Origin: Lamellibrachia columna
Lineage: Eukaryota > Annelida > Polychaeta > Sabellida > Siboglinidae
Assembly: GCA_963662155.1 (NCBI GenBank)
Contig: OY759269.1
Location: 5,088,970 to 5,152,969 of the forward strand
Direction of reading: 5' to 3'
Length of the DNA stretch: 64,000 nucleotides
In this document: positions 48,171 through 61,837 of the stretch, in pieces
Numbering within the stretch: position 1 is the stretch's first letter
Layout: every line of letters begins with the position of its first letter
The notes under the pieces: model-generated
What the model was told of the DNA's origin: nothing
What the model saw: only the letters and a program-made list of their open reading frames with translations
The model's database searches: none
Translations under genes and position numbers: made by a program

Positions 48171-48479
48171 CTGCTGACTACTCTACTGCTGACTACTCTA
48201 CTGCTCTACACGATACCGTCGTTCGTCACGTACACAAGTTGGCTGCAGGGTTACCAGGCAGTATTCCCCTACGTAGGTGTATGCATGTATCCTCTGATGC
48301 GAACGGCTCAACCGGCCTCGATATGGGTGACCGTACTGATCGCCGTCAACCGTTACATCGCCGTGTGTTTACCATATAAGGCGTCGCAGTTGTATACCTT
48401 TTTGAAGGCGAAGAAACATTTGGCATTCGTGCTTCTCTTCGCTGTGCTGTACAACATCCCGATGTTTACATTGTTCCGT

Positions 48480-49109
48480 GTCGTATACGAGACGTCAGAC
48501 AACGGTACGACGTACACGGCAGTCGTATACGAGACCTCAGACAACGGTACGACGTACACGGCAGTCGTACACGAGACGTCAGACAACGGTACGACGTACA
48601 CGGCAGTCGTATACGAGACGTCAGACAACGGTACGACGTACACGGCAGTCGTATACGAGACGTCAGACAACGGTACGACGTACACGGCAGTCGTATACGA
48701 GACGTCAGACAACGGTACGACGTACACGGCAGTCATATACGAGACGTCAAACAACAGCACGACGTACACGGCAGTCGTATACGAGACGTCAGCCAACGGT
48801 ACGACGTACACGGCAGTCGTATACGAGACCTCAGACAACGGTACGACGTACACGGCAGTCGTATACGAGACGTCAGACAACGGTACGACGTACACAGCTG
48901 TCGTATACGAGACGTCAGACAACGGCACGACGTACACGGCAGTCGTATACGAGACGTCAGACAACGGTACGACGTACACGGCAGTCGCATACGAGACGTC
49001 AGACAACGGCACGACGTACACGGCAGTCGTATACGAGACGTCAGACAACGGTACGATGTATACGGCAGTCGTATACGAGACGTCAGACAACGGTACGACG
49101 TACACGGCA
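48480..49109 (+). repeat. 42-bp minisatellite, 15 copies, inside receptor ECL2 coding sequence
   Basis: Exactly 15 units containing GAGACGTCAGACAACGGTAC. The parent receptor at 5890-5935 has one unit. Substitutions are few, so the expansion is recent or homogenised. Confidence 0.97.
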
Positions 49110-49316
49110 GTTGCTGATAAAAAGAAGCTCGGATCGGAGAAGTTGTACCACATAATCTTCGATAACATATTGTATTTCATATTCCTTCTGGTCCTGCCCA
49201 TTCTCATCCTGGTGGTGCTGAACATTCGCCTGATCAAAGCGCTGAAGGCGATCCGCCGTAAGCGGATGGAGATACAGAGTCTGCGTCAGCAGCAGGACAA
49301 CAGTGTCACATTAGTT

Positions 49317-49770
<454 letters not shown>

Positions 49771-50216
49771 TATGCTATCAATAATTTATAATACCAAAAT
49801 GGGATGAGCCAACATCGCGATGCATGGTACAAAGGTTAATGTAACAACACAGACAATATGATAACCGATACTGTGTTACTCAACCGATAATTTATAACTC
49901 ATAACCCTAACCTATAATATAATGATTAATCGATAATGTGATATATGTTACAATGTAATAACCGGTAGTGTAAAAATCGGCCGATAATCTAATAACCAAT
50001 AATGTTATAATCAAACTCTATTATGTTAATATGAACCGAAAATGTAATAACTTCTTTAAACATTAATGTGATAAGGGTTTCACTTAAGCATTGATATGAC
50101 AACGGATAATTATTCGTATATGTTGGAAACTGGAATTATGGGTAAAGTATCCAAACAATTTTGTAAGGGCGCCTCGAGTAAACTTATTTTGCCTACAGTG
50201 TCACTGCACTGTGTAC

Positions 50217-51487
50217 TAGTGCCCTGCGCGGGCCGGGCTTTGGATCCAAGCCCGGCCCGGCCCGCAGCCCGTAATTCCATAATTTCGCGGGCCGGGCCGG
50301 GCCTGGGCCTACATACTGCAGGCCCGGGCCGGGCCTGGGCTGAAAACAATTTAAACACATCGGGCTTGGGCCGGGCCTGGGCCTAGTGTGAGCGGGCCGG
50401 GCCGGGCCTGGGCTGGGCCTGGACGTAATAAAAATATTCATGCAAAACACCGATTATTACTTTATTGTTTAATAAAAACTTATTATAAATTGTAATTCCG
50501 GTTAATGAATGCTTAAAATTATTTCTTTAGTATTATATAGTTGCAAATTGAGACCTTGCATGGAATCTAATGGCCCCATAAGTTCACTTGGCTGGAAGTA
50601 GCCAGCCCCAAATGTTTACTTTAGAAATATTTGCAGAGGCAATCAAGCCAAGATTAACCATCAACTTATCACCCTTTGACCCTACCAGTGGACATTCTAT
50701 TGTATAGGTCTTCCCTCCAAACATTGCCCACCTGAATGACCTGCCCACTGCCAAGTGCCCACTAGGCCACTAGCCCACTACCCAGTACCCAACCCAGTTG
50801 TTAATTGGTATTTCTCCCCAGTCCTAATTCGTTCACACATGTCTGAACCTGTCTGTCTCAGGCTAGTGACTGCAGGCCTGCTGGAAATGCCACTGGGTGT
50901 CAGTGCCAGTGGGTGACATTTAATTGAAATATCATATTAAATTACGTTAACTTAGTTGAGCTAATTCAATTAACAATATAAATTGGGGTTATGGCTTGCA
51001 TATGGGTTAAGTCAGGGTTAGATAAACAAATCTCCTACCCTAACCATAAGCCAATACATTAAAGCCACATATAACAAATGTTATCATATTTAATAGTAAT
51101 GACACTAAGAAGTTTTTCTTTATTTTTCTTCAGGATATTCGTAAGTTTGAAGAAGTTGGTAGTGCTGGATTTTTAGAACTCATCCTCGTCTTTGTTATAA
51201 GATTATAGGTTTATCTTCTCTAAACTTAGCGGGCCGCGGGCCGCGGGCTTACCCATCTTTGTCCCGCGGGTATGGGCCGGGCCTGGGCCTGAAACTTGCG
51301 GGCCGGGCCGGGCCTGGGCCAAACATTAACGGTCTGGGTCGGGCCTGGGCCGGGCATGGGCCTAAATTCTAGTTTGCGGGCCTGGGCCGGGCTTGAAAAA
51401 TGATTGCGGGCCTGGGCCGGGCCTGGACTCTAATTGCTAATTGCGGGCCGGGTTTGGCATCAAATTCTGGGCCCGCGCAGGGCACTA
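50217..51487. mobile_element. Non-autonomous hAT transposon, 1271 bp, 8-bp target duplication
   Basis: Perfect 18-bp terminal inverted repeats TAGTGCCCTGCGCGGGCC, flanked by CTGTGTAC on both sides (50209-50216 and 51488-51495). The 8-bp duplication is the hAT hallmark. Both ends carry many GGGCCGGGCCTGGGCC-type subterminal motifs. The AT-rich centre (50450-51200) shares about 110 bp with 32530-32632. No transposase is encoded. Copy F (near 35167-35190) shows the sequence without the insertion. Confidence 0.95.
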
Positions 51488-51560
51488 CTGTGTACACGCA
51501 ATGATTGCCCATGGAGTGCCTTACCTTTGACTGGTCGTAAAATATAACGCCTCACGTGTG

Positions 51561-51770
51561 TTGTACTATCGTGGTTGTACTATCGTGGTTGTACTATCGT
51601 GGTTGTACTATCGTGGTTGTACTATCGTGGTTGTACTATCGTGGTTGTACTATCGTGGTTGTACTATCGTGGTTGTACTATCGTGGTTGTACTATCGTGG
51701 TTGTACTATCGTGGTTGTACTATCGTGGTTGTACTATCGTGGTTGTACTATCGTGGTTGTACTATCGTAG
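51561..51770. repeat. 14-bp minisatellite, 15 copies
   Basis: Unit TTGTACTATCGTGG, which is single copy in copy D and part of the 36-bp unit in copy G. Confidence 0.96.
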
Positions 51771-52067
51771 TTGCATGTTTTTGTATCGTTGTTTGCACCG
51801 TGGTGGGAGTAGCTCCTGCAATGTGGATGGTAATTTAATTACAAAACGCGCCACCTTTATGTCCATTAAATGTGCATTATTTGTTGTGTTTTTGTTGTTA
51901 AAGCGACTTGTGTGATGACAATGACTGAAAGGACAGAACGCATTTTAACCACGACGTGTGAAAATTTTATTTCACTTGTGAAACCTAGCGTAATGGTTTA
52001 TGACCAATACTGTAAATGCTAGCAGTGTCAAACTAAAGTAACAACTATTTCATAAGGGCGATGATGA

Positions 52068-52165
52068 AAAATGGTTGGACTCTCGATAAGCCAAAGGCTT
52101 CCTTGTCCATTTGCCATCTGGTTTTTTTGCCTTGGGTGACAATCTTGTTAAATCTTTTACTTTTT
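52068..52165 (+). mobile_element. Solo CR1 3' UTR (extreme 5' truncation)
   Basis: GTTGGACTCTCGATAAGCCA, GCTTCCTTGTCC, TTGCCATCTGG and CAATCTTGTTAAATCTT match the 3' end of the LINE at 16535-16624. No coding sequence remains. Confidence 0.85.
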
Positions 52166-52967
52166 TTATGGTACTGCCTTATTTGAGCAATTAATAAATA
52201 TTGCACTATTCGTTTAAATGTGGATGTTCGTGCGTGTGTGCATGAGAGCGTACGTGTGTGTGTCATTCATTCAATTAAATGTCTCATTACATATTTATTG
52301 CTATTCACTATTTCATACTCCATTCAATAATTTATATTCCATTCACAATTGTTTGTTATGTAAGAATCCGGGCAATGAGTACCCTTTTGTAACTAAAAAT
52401 GAAAAGTTTAATATATGAAGCTGTGAATAAATACATTGTTGTGCACGCTGTTCATAAGATGTATAAATGTGTATAATCAAATTAGTGCAACAAGAGTAAC
52501 ATGTATGAGTGACATGTATGAGTGACATGTATGAGTGACATGTATGAGTGACACTTGCTTTGCGGTACACACGTTTGTTGCTGTAACAACGTGACCCGTG
52601 TGTTTTTACTCTGACCAATAGATAGAATATCCACTTTGGCTGCATTCATATATAAGATGGTTGTGCATGTTAAGAATGGGAAATCAGTTAAAAGGATGTG
52701 AGGTACCCTGTTTAATGCCTAAAAAATAGCACTTATGTACATGGTAATTCCACAATGGTGCATGATTCAACAGTCTGTATCACCAGCAGGTTGGTTGTTT
52801 GCGTTCTGGATAATAAATACTGTAGACATAGCCCCTCAAAAATTATAAAAACAATACCAAGGCTAATCTTCAAATAGAACATTCATCATACGGGAACATG
52901 AGTGGTGTTGACATATTATTGAATTAACATGGTTTTCATAGATATATGTACAGTACTAAACTGTTAA

Positions 52968-52970
<3 letters not shown>
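52166..52970. other. Intergenic with a short 13-bp tandem repeat
   Basis: GAGTGACATGTAT is repeated four times near 52499-52555; nothing else recognised. Confidence 0.6.

Positions 52971-52971
<1 letters not shown>

Positions 52972-53052
<81 letters not shown>
52972..53052. repeat. (TA)n microsatellite
   Basis: About 80 bp. Confidence 0.97.
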
Positions 53053-53055
<3 letters not shown>

Positions 53056-53408
53056 ATGTTGTCTGTTAGATTATACACCCCTGTAACAATTTGCTGAAAT
53101 CAATGTTCATCGTTTTTTTACTGTTTCACGTCCTTCTCGATTAGAATGTAAGCCAATGAGTAACATGTATGGTGAGTCAATGAGTCTGAACCAATGGTGA
53201 GTCACGGTGTTTATCAATTTATGATGTAAAATGCTGGAACTCATTACTGATCAGTATTACAAAAGATGTCAATATTCATTGCCTTTGCTGATTAATAAAA
53301 AAAATAATAATATGAGCAAATATGAATAAAAGTTTTTTCAGAATAAACAAAACACTGAAGGGTTGGTTTAGGATGAGTATTTCGAGGATATGGCCTATTG
53401 CCTGAGTC

Positions 53409-53548
<140 letters not shown>

Positions 53549-53850
53549 TGTGTGTGTTCTCAGTGCGCTTCGTCTCCGCCGTGCATTAATGTCGAAGGGC
53601 ACTGATGCTTTACTTTAGTCTGTCGCTTGCGTCTCCTCTTTCCAGCACAGTTTGTCTTCGTGGTCAGTGGGTGTCACGTGATTGCTACGATGATGGAAGG
53701 ACACGCAAACAGCTCGAGGAATATGGCTGATGACGATGTCTAGTTGGCGCTTCGACGTAGCTGCTGCCTTTACTCATTCATCGTTTACACCGTCATCGTC
53801 GGAACGTTCGTCGTTGTTGGCGTCTTCAGGGTGGACATCAGGCCGTGGCC
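53549..53850 (+). pseudogene. 5'-end fragment of the receptor family
   Basis: It starts with the upstream block (TTCTCAGTGCGC, CTCCGCCG, CTCCTCTTTCCAGCACAG, CACGTGATTGCTACGA). From ATG 53693 it reads MEGHANSSRNMADDDV, a TAG stop, then LALRRSCCLYSFIVYTVIVG to TM1, where homology ends near 53825. It most resembles receptor 2. The stop and truncation make it non-functional. Confidence 0.87.
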
Positions 53851-53879
53851 TAACTTTTGCTTAACTTGTTAATTTTTTC

Positions 53880-53985
53880 CTATATAACCTGTTGCGCCAC
53901 TACGTGGCAGCATGGTAAACTAATGTGCAACTAAAATCGCCCGCTGGCCTCCCCTTCACGAAACCCTAGATACACCACTGTTCTT
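53880..53985 (-). mobile_element. hAT-like terminal fragment
   Basis: On the minus strand it begins CAGTGGTGTATCTAGGGTTT, the common hAT terminal pattern (CAGTGGxGTAxCTAGGG). The opposite end was not found. Confidence 0.45.
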
Positions 53986-54139
53986 AGGTCGTACGAACAG
54001 TCACATGACTGCGATGAGGCTCCTGATTGGCCAAGGACCTCAAGACAGTTCGGGAAGCAGAAAATCTGTCCCCAACGAGTGCATAACCTGCGCATCAAAT
54101 GTAAGTTGTGGCACCACTGGTGGGGAGTTTGCCACTGTA

Positions 54140-54458
54140 CCTACAATTTTAGCCTACAGTTTTGGTCGCTAGATGATGCCACATGAATCACGCAGACTTC
54201 AATAAAAGCACCTAGAAAACAGTTATCGGTTAATGATGCAGCGAATACGCGCTGTGCTACATAAAAGGTCATTTACAGAATAATAACAGGATTTTGTAAG
54301 CATCCTTTAGTTTTTCAAATTGCTCATAGAAACTAACTCGGATAATTGACTAAATTAATGTCCAGGCTGTCGTAAACTGCACGATGTATGCTTGACGGCT
54401 GCTGTATGAGTGTCAATGCGCGACTGGCGTAACACCTGGTGTCATCCTAGTATATATG

Positions 54459-54541
<83 letters not shown>

Positions 54542-54731
54542 CAAACACTACACTTCCTACATATACCATTAACTTGCACCTGTGTTGATTTCATTTGGGG
54601 CTTCCCCATCAATAGAAGACGAGTTATGTATCTACATTCGCTGCATCATTAACCGATAACTGTTTTCCAAGTGCTTTCATTGTAGTCTGCGTGATTCATG
54701 TGGCGTCATCTAGCGACCAAAATTGTAGGTC
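54140..54731. mobile_element. Foldback element with about 95-bp inverted arms
   Basis: The left arm (54140-54246) and right arm (54636-54730, inverted) share GGTCGCTAGATGA, CCACATGAATCACGCAGACT, AAAACAGTTATCGGTTAATG and ATGCAGCGAAT with about 90 percent identity by eye. The loop of about 390 bp includes a (TG)n(CGTG)n array (54458-54540). No coding sequence. Confidence 0.8.
54458..54540. repeat. (TG)n(CGTG)n microsatellite
   Basis: A second CGTG-type array, within the foldback loop. Confidence 0.96.
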
Positions 54732-55209
54732 GTTTATATAATATTAATTACTAATCAATTATTCCATTGCAAAAATGCGTAAAATATATAATAATAAAAT
54801 ATACGTCAGGTACCGATTACAAATAAAAACCTCGATCCTCAATTTAGTACATCACTAATCAGGTTCGTTGGTGTTCAAATCTGTAGTTAGTGAACAGTCT
54901 TTACACGTGACATGCGCAGTTATATAAAAGTGCGATGATGATTCCTTGCTAAATAGTTTTGTGAAAATACAAACGTCCACCTGTAGGTCAATTGTAAACT
55001 ACAGCGTCGCTATCTTTAACATGGAACTTTTAGTGTTTTCCTTTTAAATCGATAATGCTAAGCAGAGCCCATTACAAATGTGTTACATTCATGTAGCAAT
55101 AGTCATAATTTACGATTGTGTAGTGTTGCACGTTTAAGACAAAGAATTGTTGCACGTTTAAGACAAAGAATTGTTAACGTTGTGTCTTTCACATAACTCA
55201 GTTGTGTTC

Positions 55210-55211
<2 letters not shown>

Positions 55212-55282
<71 letters not shown>
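55212..55282. repeat. (TA)n microsatellite
   Basis: About 70 bp. Confidence 0.97.
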
Positions 55283-55287
<5 letters not shown>

Positions 55288-55323
55288 TTACATGTTTGGA
55301 CAAAAAAAGTACGTATTCTTCTT

Positions 55324-55381
55324 GAATCAGTCTTAATTTGAATCAGTCTTAATTTGAATCAGTCTTAATTTGAATCAGTCT
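55324..55381. repeat. 16-bp tandem repeat, four copies
   Basis: Unit GAATCAGTCTTAATTT. Confidence 0.93.
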
Positions 55382-55525
55382 GGCGTCCAACGCACCGCCG
55401 TTCTTTCGCACAAGCAAACATTTATCACTCATACACATTATTGTAGCAATGCCCGCCCTGAGGGGCGTTCAGGGGCTTAACGAAACCCCTTTTTGAAAGA
55501 GCTCTTCTCAAAACCCTAAGCACGG

Positions 55526-55602
55526 CCCTGGTGTAATGACACGGCCCTGGTGTAATGACACGGCCCTGGTGTAATGACACGGCCCTGGTGTAATGACATG
55601 CC
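55526..55602. repeat. 19-bp tandem repeat, four copies
   Basis: Unit CACGGCCCTGGTGTAATGA. It is preceded by AAAACCCTAAGCACGGCCCT, which resembles an inverted hAT-type end. Confidence 0.93.
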
Positions 55603-55629
55603 GGTAGGGGTCAAGGTAACTGCTCTGCA

Positions 55630-56074
55630 CAACCCATGTGTTGAACACCCCAGTTAACTCGAGGACACAGCCCATGTGTTGAACACCCCAGTTAACTCGA
55701 GGACACAGCCCATGTGTTGAACACCCCAGTTAACTCGAGGACACAGCCCATGTGTTGAACACCCCAGTTAACTCGAGGACACAGCCCATGTGTTGAACAC
55801 CCCAGTTAACTCGAGGACACAGCCCATGTGTTGAACACCCCAGTTAACTCGAGGACACAGCCCATGTGTTGAACACCCCAGTTAACTCGAGGACACAGCC
55901 CATGTGTTGAACACCCCAGTTAACTCGAGGACACAGCCCATGTGTTGAACACCCCAGTTAACTCGAGGACACAGCCCATGTGTTGAACACCCCAGTTAAC
56001 TCGAGGACACAGCCCATGTGTTGAACACCCCAGTTAACTCGAGGACACAGCCCATGTGTTGAACACCCCAGTTG
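55630..56074. repeat. 38-bp minisatellite, about 11.7 copies
   Basis: Nearly identical units containing CATGTGTTGAACACCCCAGT and TTAACTCGAGGA. It is unrelated in sequence to the other 38-bp array. Confidence 0.96.
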
Positions 56075-59000
56075 GTATATTATTCCATTTTACGTTGCTG
56101 CAATAAACAGTTAACTTGAGGACACTTAGGCCTTGTTCAACAAAAGGTTTCCCGCCCACTTGCGCTAATGGTGAAACGGTATTCTTACAAATATGTTTGA
56201 CTAAACGCTGGGAAATCGTTTCCTTTGTCAGTCAGCTCCCATTTTATGACATCGTTATATATAAACGCGATGTATTTCTTAGCGCCTAAACTATAAAGGT
56301 TTTATGTGTTTACGCCTTTTGACGATCTCGAAATGCCACGCAGTGAAACATGTCCAGCCATGACAATGGGGGGTCCACAATAGAAGTTCGTTCTTCTCTA
56401 GTAAGAGCATGCGGGTATCTCAACCCACATACATTTTAAACAAATTGTACTCTTGGTAGTCTTGTGTAGCTTTGATTTAACGCGTATACACTTATATCTA
56501 CATATTAATAAGCTACCTTTGGGGGAGTCTGGCAGTAACTCCAGGCGCCGAGGTCCACTCGCCTCTTGCTATATTCCTTCGCCTCCTTGCACTAGTGGCA
56601 TATGATATTGGAAATACATAAATAAATAAAAACATAGGTAGGTAGAGTTATTTACTTACGTTATACTTGTCTACCTCTCGGACAAAGACGGAAACAGTGG
56701 ACGAATAGGGTGGTGAGCCACTTTCCAGAGGGAGTCACTGTGGCTTCTTTACCGGAAAATATCGGCTTAGGCAACACCTTAGAAAACACCTGCATGCAGT
56801 AATATACGATATCAATATTTTACGCTACGTTTAAAATCAAACTGTATGTAGTAATAACTGCTGCACTTGTGGTGTTGCTCCACGGACGGATGTAAGCAGA
56901 AAGTAAGAATACAGCTTATATAGGGCAGAGTAGAAAAGTGTCTATATCTGGTGGAAACATTAAATCAAAGATGCAAGGGTGAACAGTTCATTTTCACTGG
57001 TGAGTGTGTCCTTACTAGTACTACAGGAAAATGGCAATCAAAGCCAAGAGTACCGGCAAGTAATTGTTCAGGTTAGTTGATATAGTGTTGCAGCTGACCT
57101 CAGACACATTTTGTGGGCTGTGCTTGTTCAATGTTCTGCATTTTGGTGTCAGCGCCACGGTGCCATCCATGGATCCACTTCTTACCATAGACAACGTACA
57201 CACCCAACATTGTATGTTGCTTCACGATGTCCTCTGACCAATCCCTATCTGTATTGTTTTTGTTAATCGAGTACAAGGGAAGCAACTGGTTTATAAACAT
57301 TACAGATATTCAATTAAAACGTCCAGTATGAGAAAAAAGTAGGATAACAGAACATATAAAAAAGCCAACGTCTGGTCGAGAGTTGCGGCTGTAGGTCTGT
57401 CTCTGCTTAAAGTCACGCTGAGACTGCGTTAGTGTCTTGTTGACCGCGAATCATTGACCGCTATACAATTATTTCAAAGAGAGCTGGGCACACCGACGTA
57501 CAGAGTATGATTAATATGGACTGTAATTGGAAATGTATTACCCCTCGTTGCAGGACGAATTGTAAGGCGATTTCTAATTTGAATTGAATGACTGACAGGA
57601 CAGCGTCGATTTGCTTTCCTAAATCGACATTTGGCAATTTACATGTGGCAATTTACATGTGGCAATAAATGAGTAGCTAGGCTAACTTATATTAAGTTTT
57701 AGGGAAAGGGGTCCGATATACATATAATCTATAAAGCAAAGCAGCTGTAAGTACATTGTCGTTTACTCAGCACGGCCACATCTGTGGAGCCACTGTAATC
57801 AATAAACTAGAACATATTAAATACAATTATGTTAATTGCGCTCCCTGTATCACATTAGTAGCGTCCGGGTCTAGATCACTGTTGCACTAGTAACCGCGAA
57901 GCGTCGTTGTAAGTGGTAAAGTTATTGTATTCAGTTCGGTTCTATAGAGAAATCATATAATAACAGTCCACACATGATATAATAACACACATGATATAAT
58001 AACACACATGATATACTTGTAATACCTGCGGAGGATAAACTACTGTGCAATGTCTGTAGTTTATAGCAAACGGCCTTATTCCGCTCACTGTGTATTCTAA
58101 CACCATATATCTAACATCATATATCTAATATCATATATCTAATATCATATACCTAATATCATATATCTAACATCATATATCTAACATCATATATCTAACA
58201 TCATATATCTAACATCATATATCTAACATCATATATCTAGCATCGGTCGAAGCTGCTCTAGATTCGGAAATGTTAAGAAACACCACATGCTGGCACCAAA
58301 AGAAAAGATTTACAACATTGTGTACCCCTGTGAGACAAGATAAGGTACACTAATGAATAATGTATTTGGAATGCACGACCTGATTTGATGCATATTGTGT
58401 GAATACTCCCGCGTATGCAGCTTCTGCTAGAACGACCTGGGGCGGGAACACTGCAGGGGTCAGACCACAGTTGATTTTCCCTTGGTGGCCATATTAACGC
58501 TTTGTCTGATTATAGGAAAAATGGACCATCAAGAAATCCTCTTCACAGCCACTGTCATAATGCCATTAATATGATTGGCAAGTTTCGCTCAAATCCAATA
58601 CTTCCATGTTTTTTTCGCCAAATATTAATAGGCCTAGCGGTATTTCGGGAATGACACCGTCAAAATAGCTACGCATCTTCAAATCGACTTCATACTGCAA
58701 CATCTCCCTGCCAAATACATCCTTGATATACCCAGTTTGCCACAGTTACTTTGTAGCAAATACAATAACTGAAGACGCACAAATTGCGCATTTTTAAGCA
58801 CTATGATTTTAGGCAATGCACGTCTCGAGCATAACTGTAGTCTGACAACCTGCTGCCTTGTTGGCCGCCAGACCCGTAGAGGAGAGGTTATTACTTTTAG
58901 ACATGCTTTGAACATTCAAAATTGCTATAACTGTGCCTCTGAACATTCTATGTGGCATATGATACAATGATTATCAGGCCAGAGATTGCAACATATTAGT

Positions 59001-59640
59001 TACAACATATTATGCTATTAATGTATTATTCTATAATGTTTTTATTGCAATGAATGTAAAGCATCCTATACAAATCATGTAGAGGTTGAAGTTTATTATA
59101 ATATTATGTCACAGCGTCCGCATTATCGCCACATAACAAATGAGCGAAGCATTATTATTTTTTATTTTTTTTTTCTTGCGAAAGTTCGTCTCGTCGTTTT
59201 TTTTTTTATTTAACGGCAATGATCACTGTCACCTGCGGCAAACTGGGTATATTTATTTATTTATTCATTTATTCTCCATGTCAGTTGTGAATACTTGGCT
59301 AGGAATTGCACCATATAAGTAACAACATACTGTGATAGCCTGGTCTTTTGTAACGGCAATGATTACTCAGTCACTTGCAGTAAACTAAGTTTAATATATT
59401 TTGTTATGCCAAGTAGCAAATCGGCCAGAACAGGATTTCTTTTTTCCTTTTAATTCTCCCCGAAAGTTAATTATTGACTTTTCGATCGATGTCTATGATG
59501 TTTCCTTTTTTATACATGTTTTCTTATGTTTTCTTTATTGATAATAATTGTTACACAGACAACTTTCAGCGTTATGTTTACCTCCGTATACATCTCCATT
59601 TTTGCACTATACACTACATCAAATTCGAATAACACTCACA
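56075..59640. other. Gene-poor region
   Basis: No supported gene. It contains a 17-bp ACACATGATATAATAAC triplication (57966-58015), a 14-bp CATATATCTAACAT array of about ten copies (58103-58240), and an imperfect duplication around AACGGCAATGAT (59214 and 59350). Short open frames are neither duplicated nor recognisable. Confidence 0.6.
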
Positions 59641-59644
59641 AGAG

Positions 59645-59802
59645 CATAACATTACCACGTCACAACACAAATATACATAACATTACCACGTCACAACACA
59701 AATCTACATAACATTACCACGTCACAACACAAATCTACATAACATTACCACGTCACAACACAAATCTACATAACATTACCACGTCACAACACAAATCTAC
59801 AT
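59645..59802. repeat. 31-bp minisatellite, five copies
   Basis: Units contain ATAACATTACCACGTCACAA. Confidence 0.95.
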
Positions 59803-60180
59803 AAGCACAATCAACATGAAACATTTCAAACGATGCATATATGGTATGCAGATATAATGTTTCAAGAAATCACCACACGCATATCATGCTGCACAGTTCA
59901 CATAAGCAAACATTGAACACTAAATGACATCTGACGAATTATTTCTACAGTATTTGGGCGGGTTACAAAAACACTTTTTAAAATAATATCCTGGTGATAA
60001 TACAAATCAGATTAATGAGTTAAATTGTATGCGTCTATCCTCATATTTCGACTCGGATGAATCCTTTATGTAAGAAGGAAAAAAATTGCTTCAGAGTAGC
60101 ATACTCAAATATACAATCTAGTAATGCCAAATTTAGCGAACTAGGGGCATTCGTCGATTTATTAAAAACTGAACATGTTC

Positions 60181-61029
60181 AATTAAGTGTTATATGCCTA
60201 CAAGAGAGTTGTATATGTAAAAATGACGATTCCTCACCCATTCAGCTGGACGGATACAATAGCACAACACAGGCAAACAGGGAAACACATCCAGAGAAAG
60301 GGAGGATTCATTATATACGTAGACTCACAATTAAGTGTTATATGCCCACAAGAGAGTTGTATATGTAAAACTGACGATTCCTCACCCATTCAGCTGGACG
60401 GATACAATAGCACAACACAGGGAAACACATCCAAAAAAAAGGGAGGATTCATTATATACGTAGACTCACAATTAAGTGTTATATGCCTACAAGAGAGTTG
60501 TATATGTAAAACTGACGATTCCTCACCCATTCAGCTGGACGGATACAATAGCACAACACAGGCAAACACATCCAGAGAAAGGGAGGATTCATTATATACG
60601 TAGACTCACAATTAAGTGTTATATGCCTACAAGAGAGTTGTATATGTAAAACTGATGATTCCTCACCCATTCAGCTGGACGGATACAATAGCACAACACA
60701 GGCAAACACATCCAGAGAAAGGGAGGATTCATTATATACGTAGACTCACAATTAAGTGTTATATGCCTACAAGAGAGTTGTATATGTAAAACTGACGATT
60801 CCTCACCCATTCAGCTGGACGGATACAATAGCACAACACAGGCAAACACATCCAGAGAAAGGGAGGATTCATTATATACGTAGACTCACAATTAAGTGTT
60901 ATATGCCTACAAGAGAGTTGTATATGTAAAACTGACGATTCCTCACCCATTCAGCTGGACGGATACAATAGCACAACACAGGCAAACACATCCAGAGAAA
61001 GGGAGGATTCATTATATACGTAAACTCAA
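60181..61029 (+). repeat. 140-bp tandem array, six copies, from LINE endonuclease coding sequence
   Basis: AATTAAGTGTTATATGCC starts units at 60181, 60329, 60470, 60610, 60750 and 60890. Each encodes LSVICLQESCICK followed by DDSSPIQLDGYNSTTQ, the segment with the endonuclease catalytic Glu. The last unit runs into the rest of the protein. The unit is not a multiple of three. Confidence 0.95.
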
Positions 61030-61614
61030 AATATACATACGAAATGATTCAAAATCAAAACAATTATGAACTTTTTGAAGGGCTAATTATCAAAATAAGT
61101 GATGGTGGTTTGAACAAACCAGCAATAATAGAAACTATTTATGAGCTTCCGAGGAATTTAAATGATAACCTGGAACAGTTTACAACACAATTCTCACTGA
61201 TGCTGTCATCTCTAGACCAAATGCAACACAATGTAATCTTTGTCGGTAATTATAACATATACTTGCTTAAGTTAAATGAAAATGAACTGATCAGTGATTT
61301 ATTTGATCTTCTTACATCACATAGTACGAATCCCCAAATCACACTACCAACTAGATTTTCAGAAGAGACGGTACATTAATAGAACATCTTTTCGGTAAAT
61401 TAACAAACACAATTGTAGAGAGCAGAGCAGGTATACTCATAAAACAATTTTCAGATCACTAACCCTATTTTATCTTCAAAGTTACCACAAACAACAAACA
61501 ATCAAATCCTAAAACAAGTAAGATACATATGGAAACTAATGAAACATTATTAAGAGCTAAACATGACATTTATACATCAGACATTTATGGGCAAAATGGA
61601 CAAGCACCCTAATG

Positions 61615-61616
<2 letters not shown>

Positions 61617-61706
<90 letters not shown>

Positions 61707-61758
61707 GATACATCAAATAATAGAAGCGACTAAAAATAAACACATGCCAACTTAAATT

Positions 61759-61832
<74 letters not shown>
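61617..61832. repeat. Two (TA)n tracts inside the LINE
   Basis: 61617-61700 and 61765-61832, separated by about 60 bp of LINE sequence. Confidence 0.95.

Positions 61833-61837
<5 letters not shown>

Larger units (their letters stand above)
49771..51900 (+). repeat. Dispersed element family R1, copy E, split by a hAT transposon
   Basis: Left half 49771-50216 and right half 51488 to about 51900. It contains the 14-bp array (51561-51770), then GTTTGCACCGTGGTGGGAGTAG, AGCTCCTGCAATGTGGA as in copy D. The continuation beyond 51840 is partial. Confidence 0.82.

Noticed and set aside
50096..50450. Gly/Pro/Arg-rich frames in GC-rich DNA
   Set aside because: They lie in the subterminal repeats of the hAT element and reflect composition.
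53823..53985. Complete hAT element around 53823-53985 with 8-bp TSD
   Set aside because: Only the right terminal pattern is convincing; candidate flanks (GGCGTCTT and TTCTTAGG) do not match.
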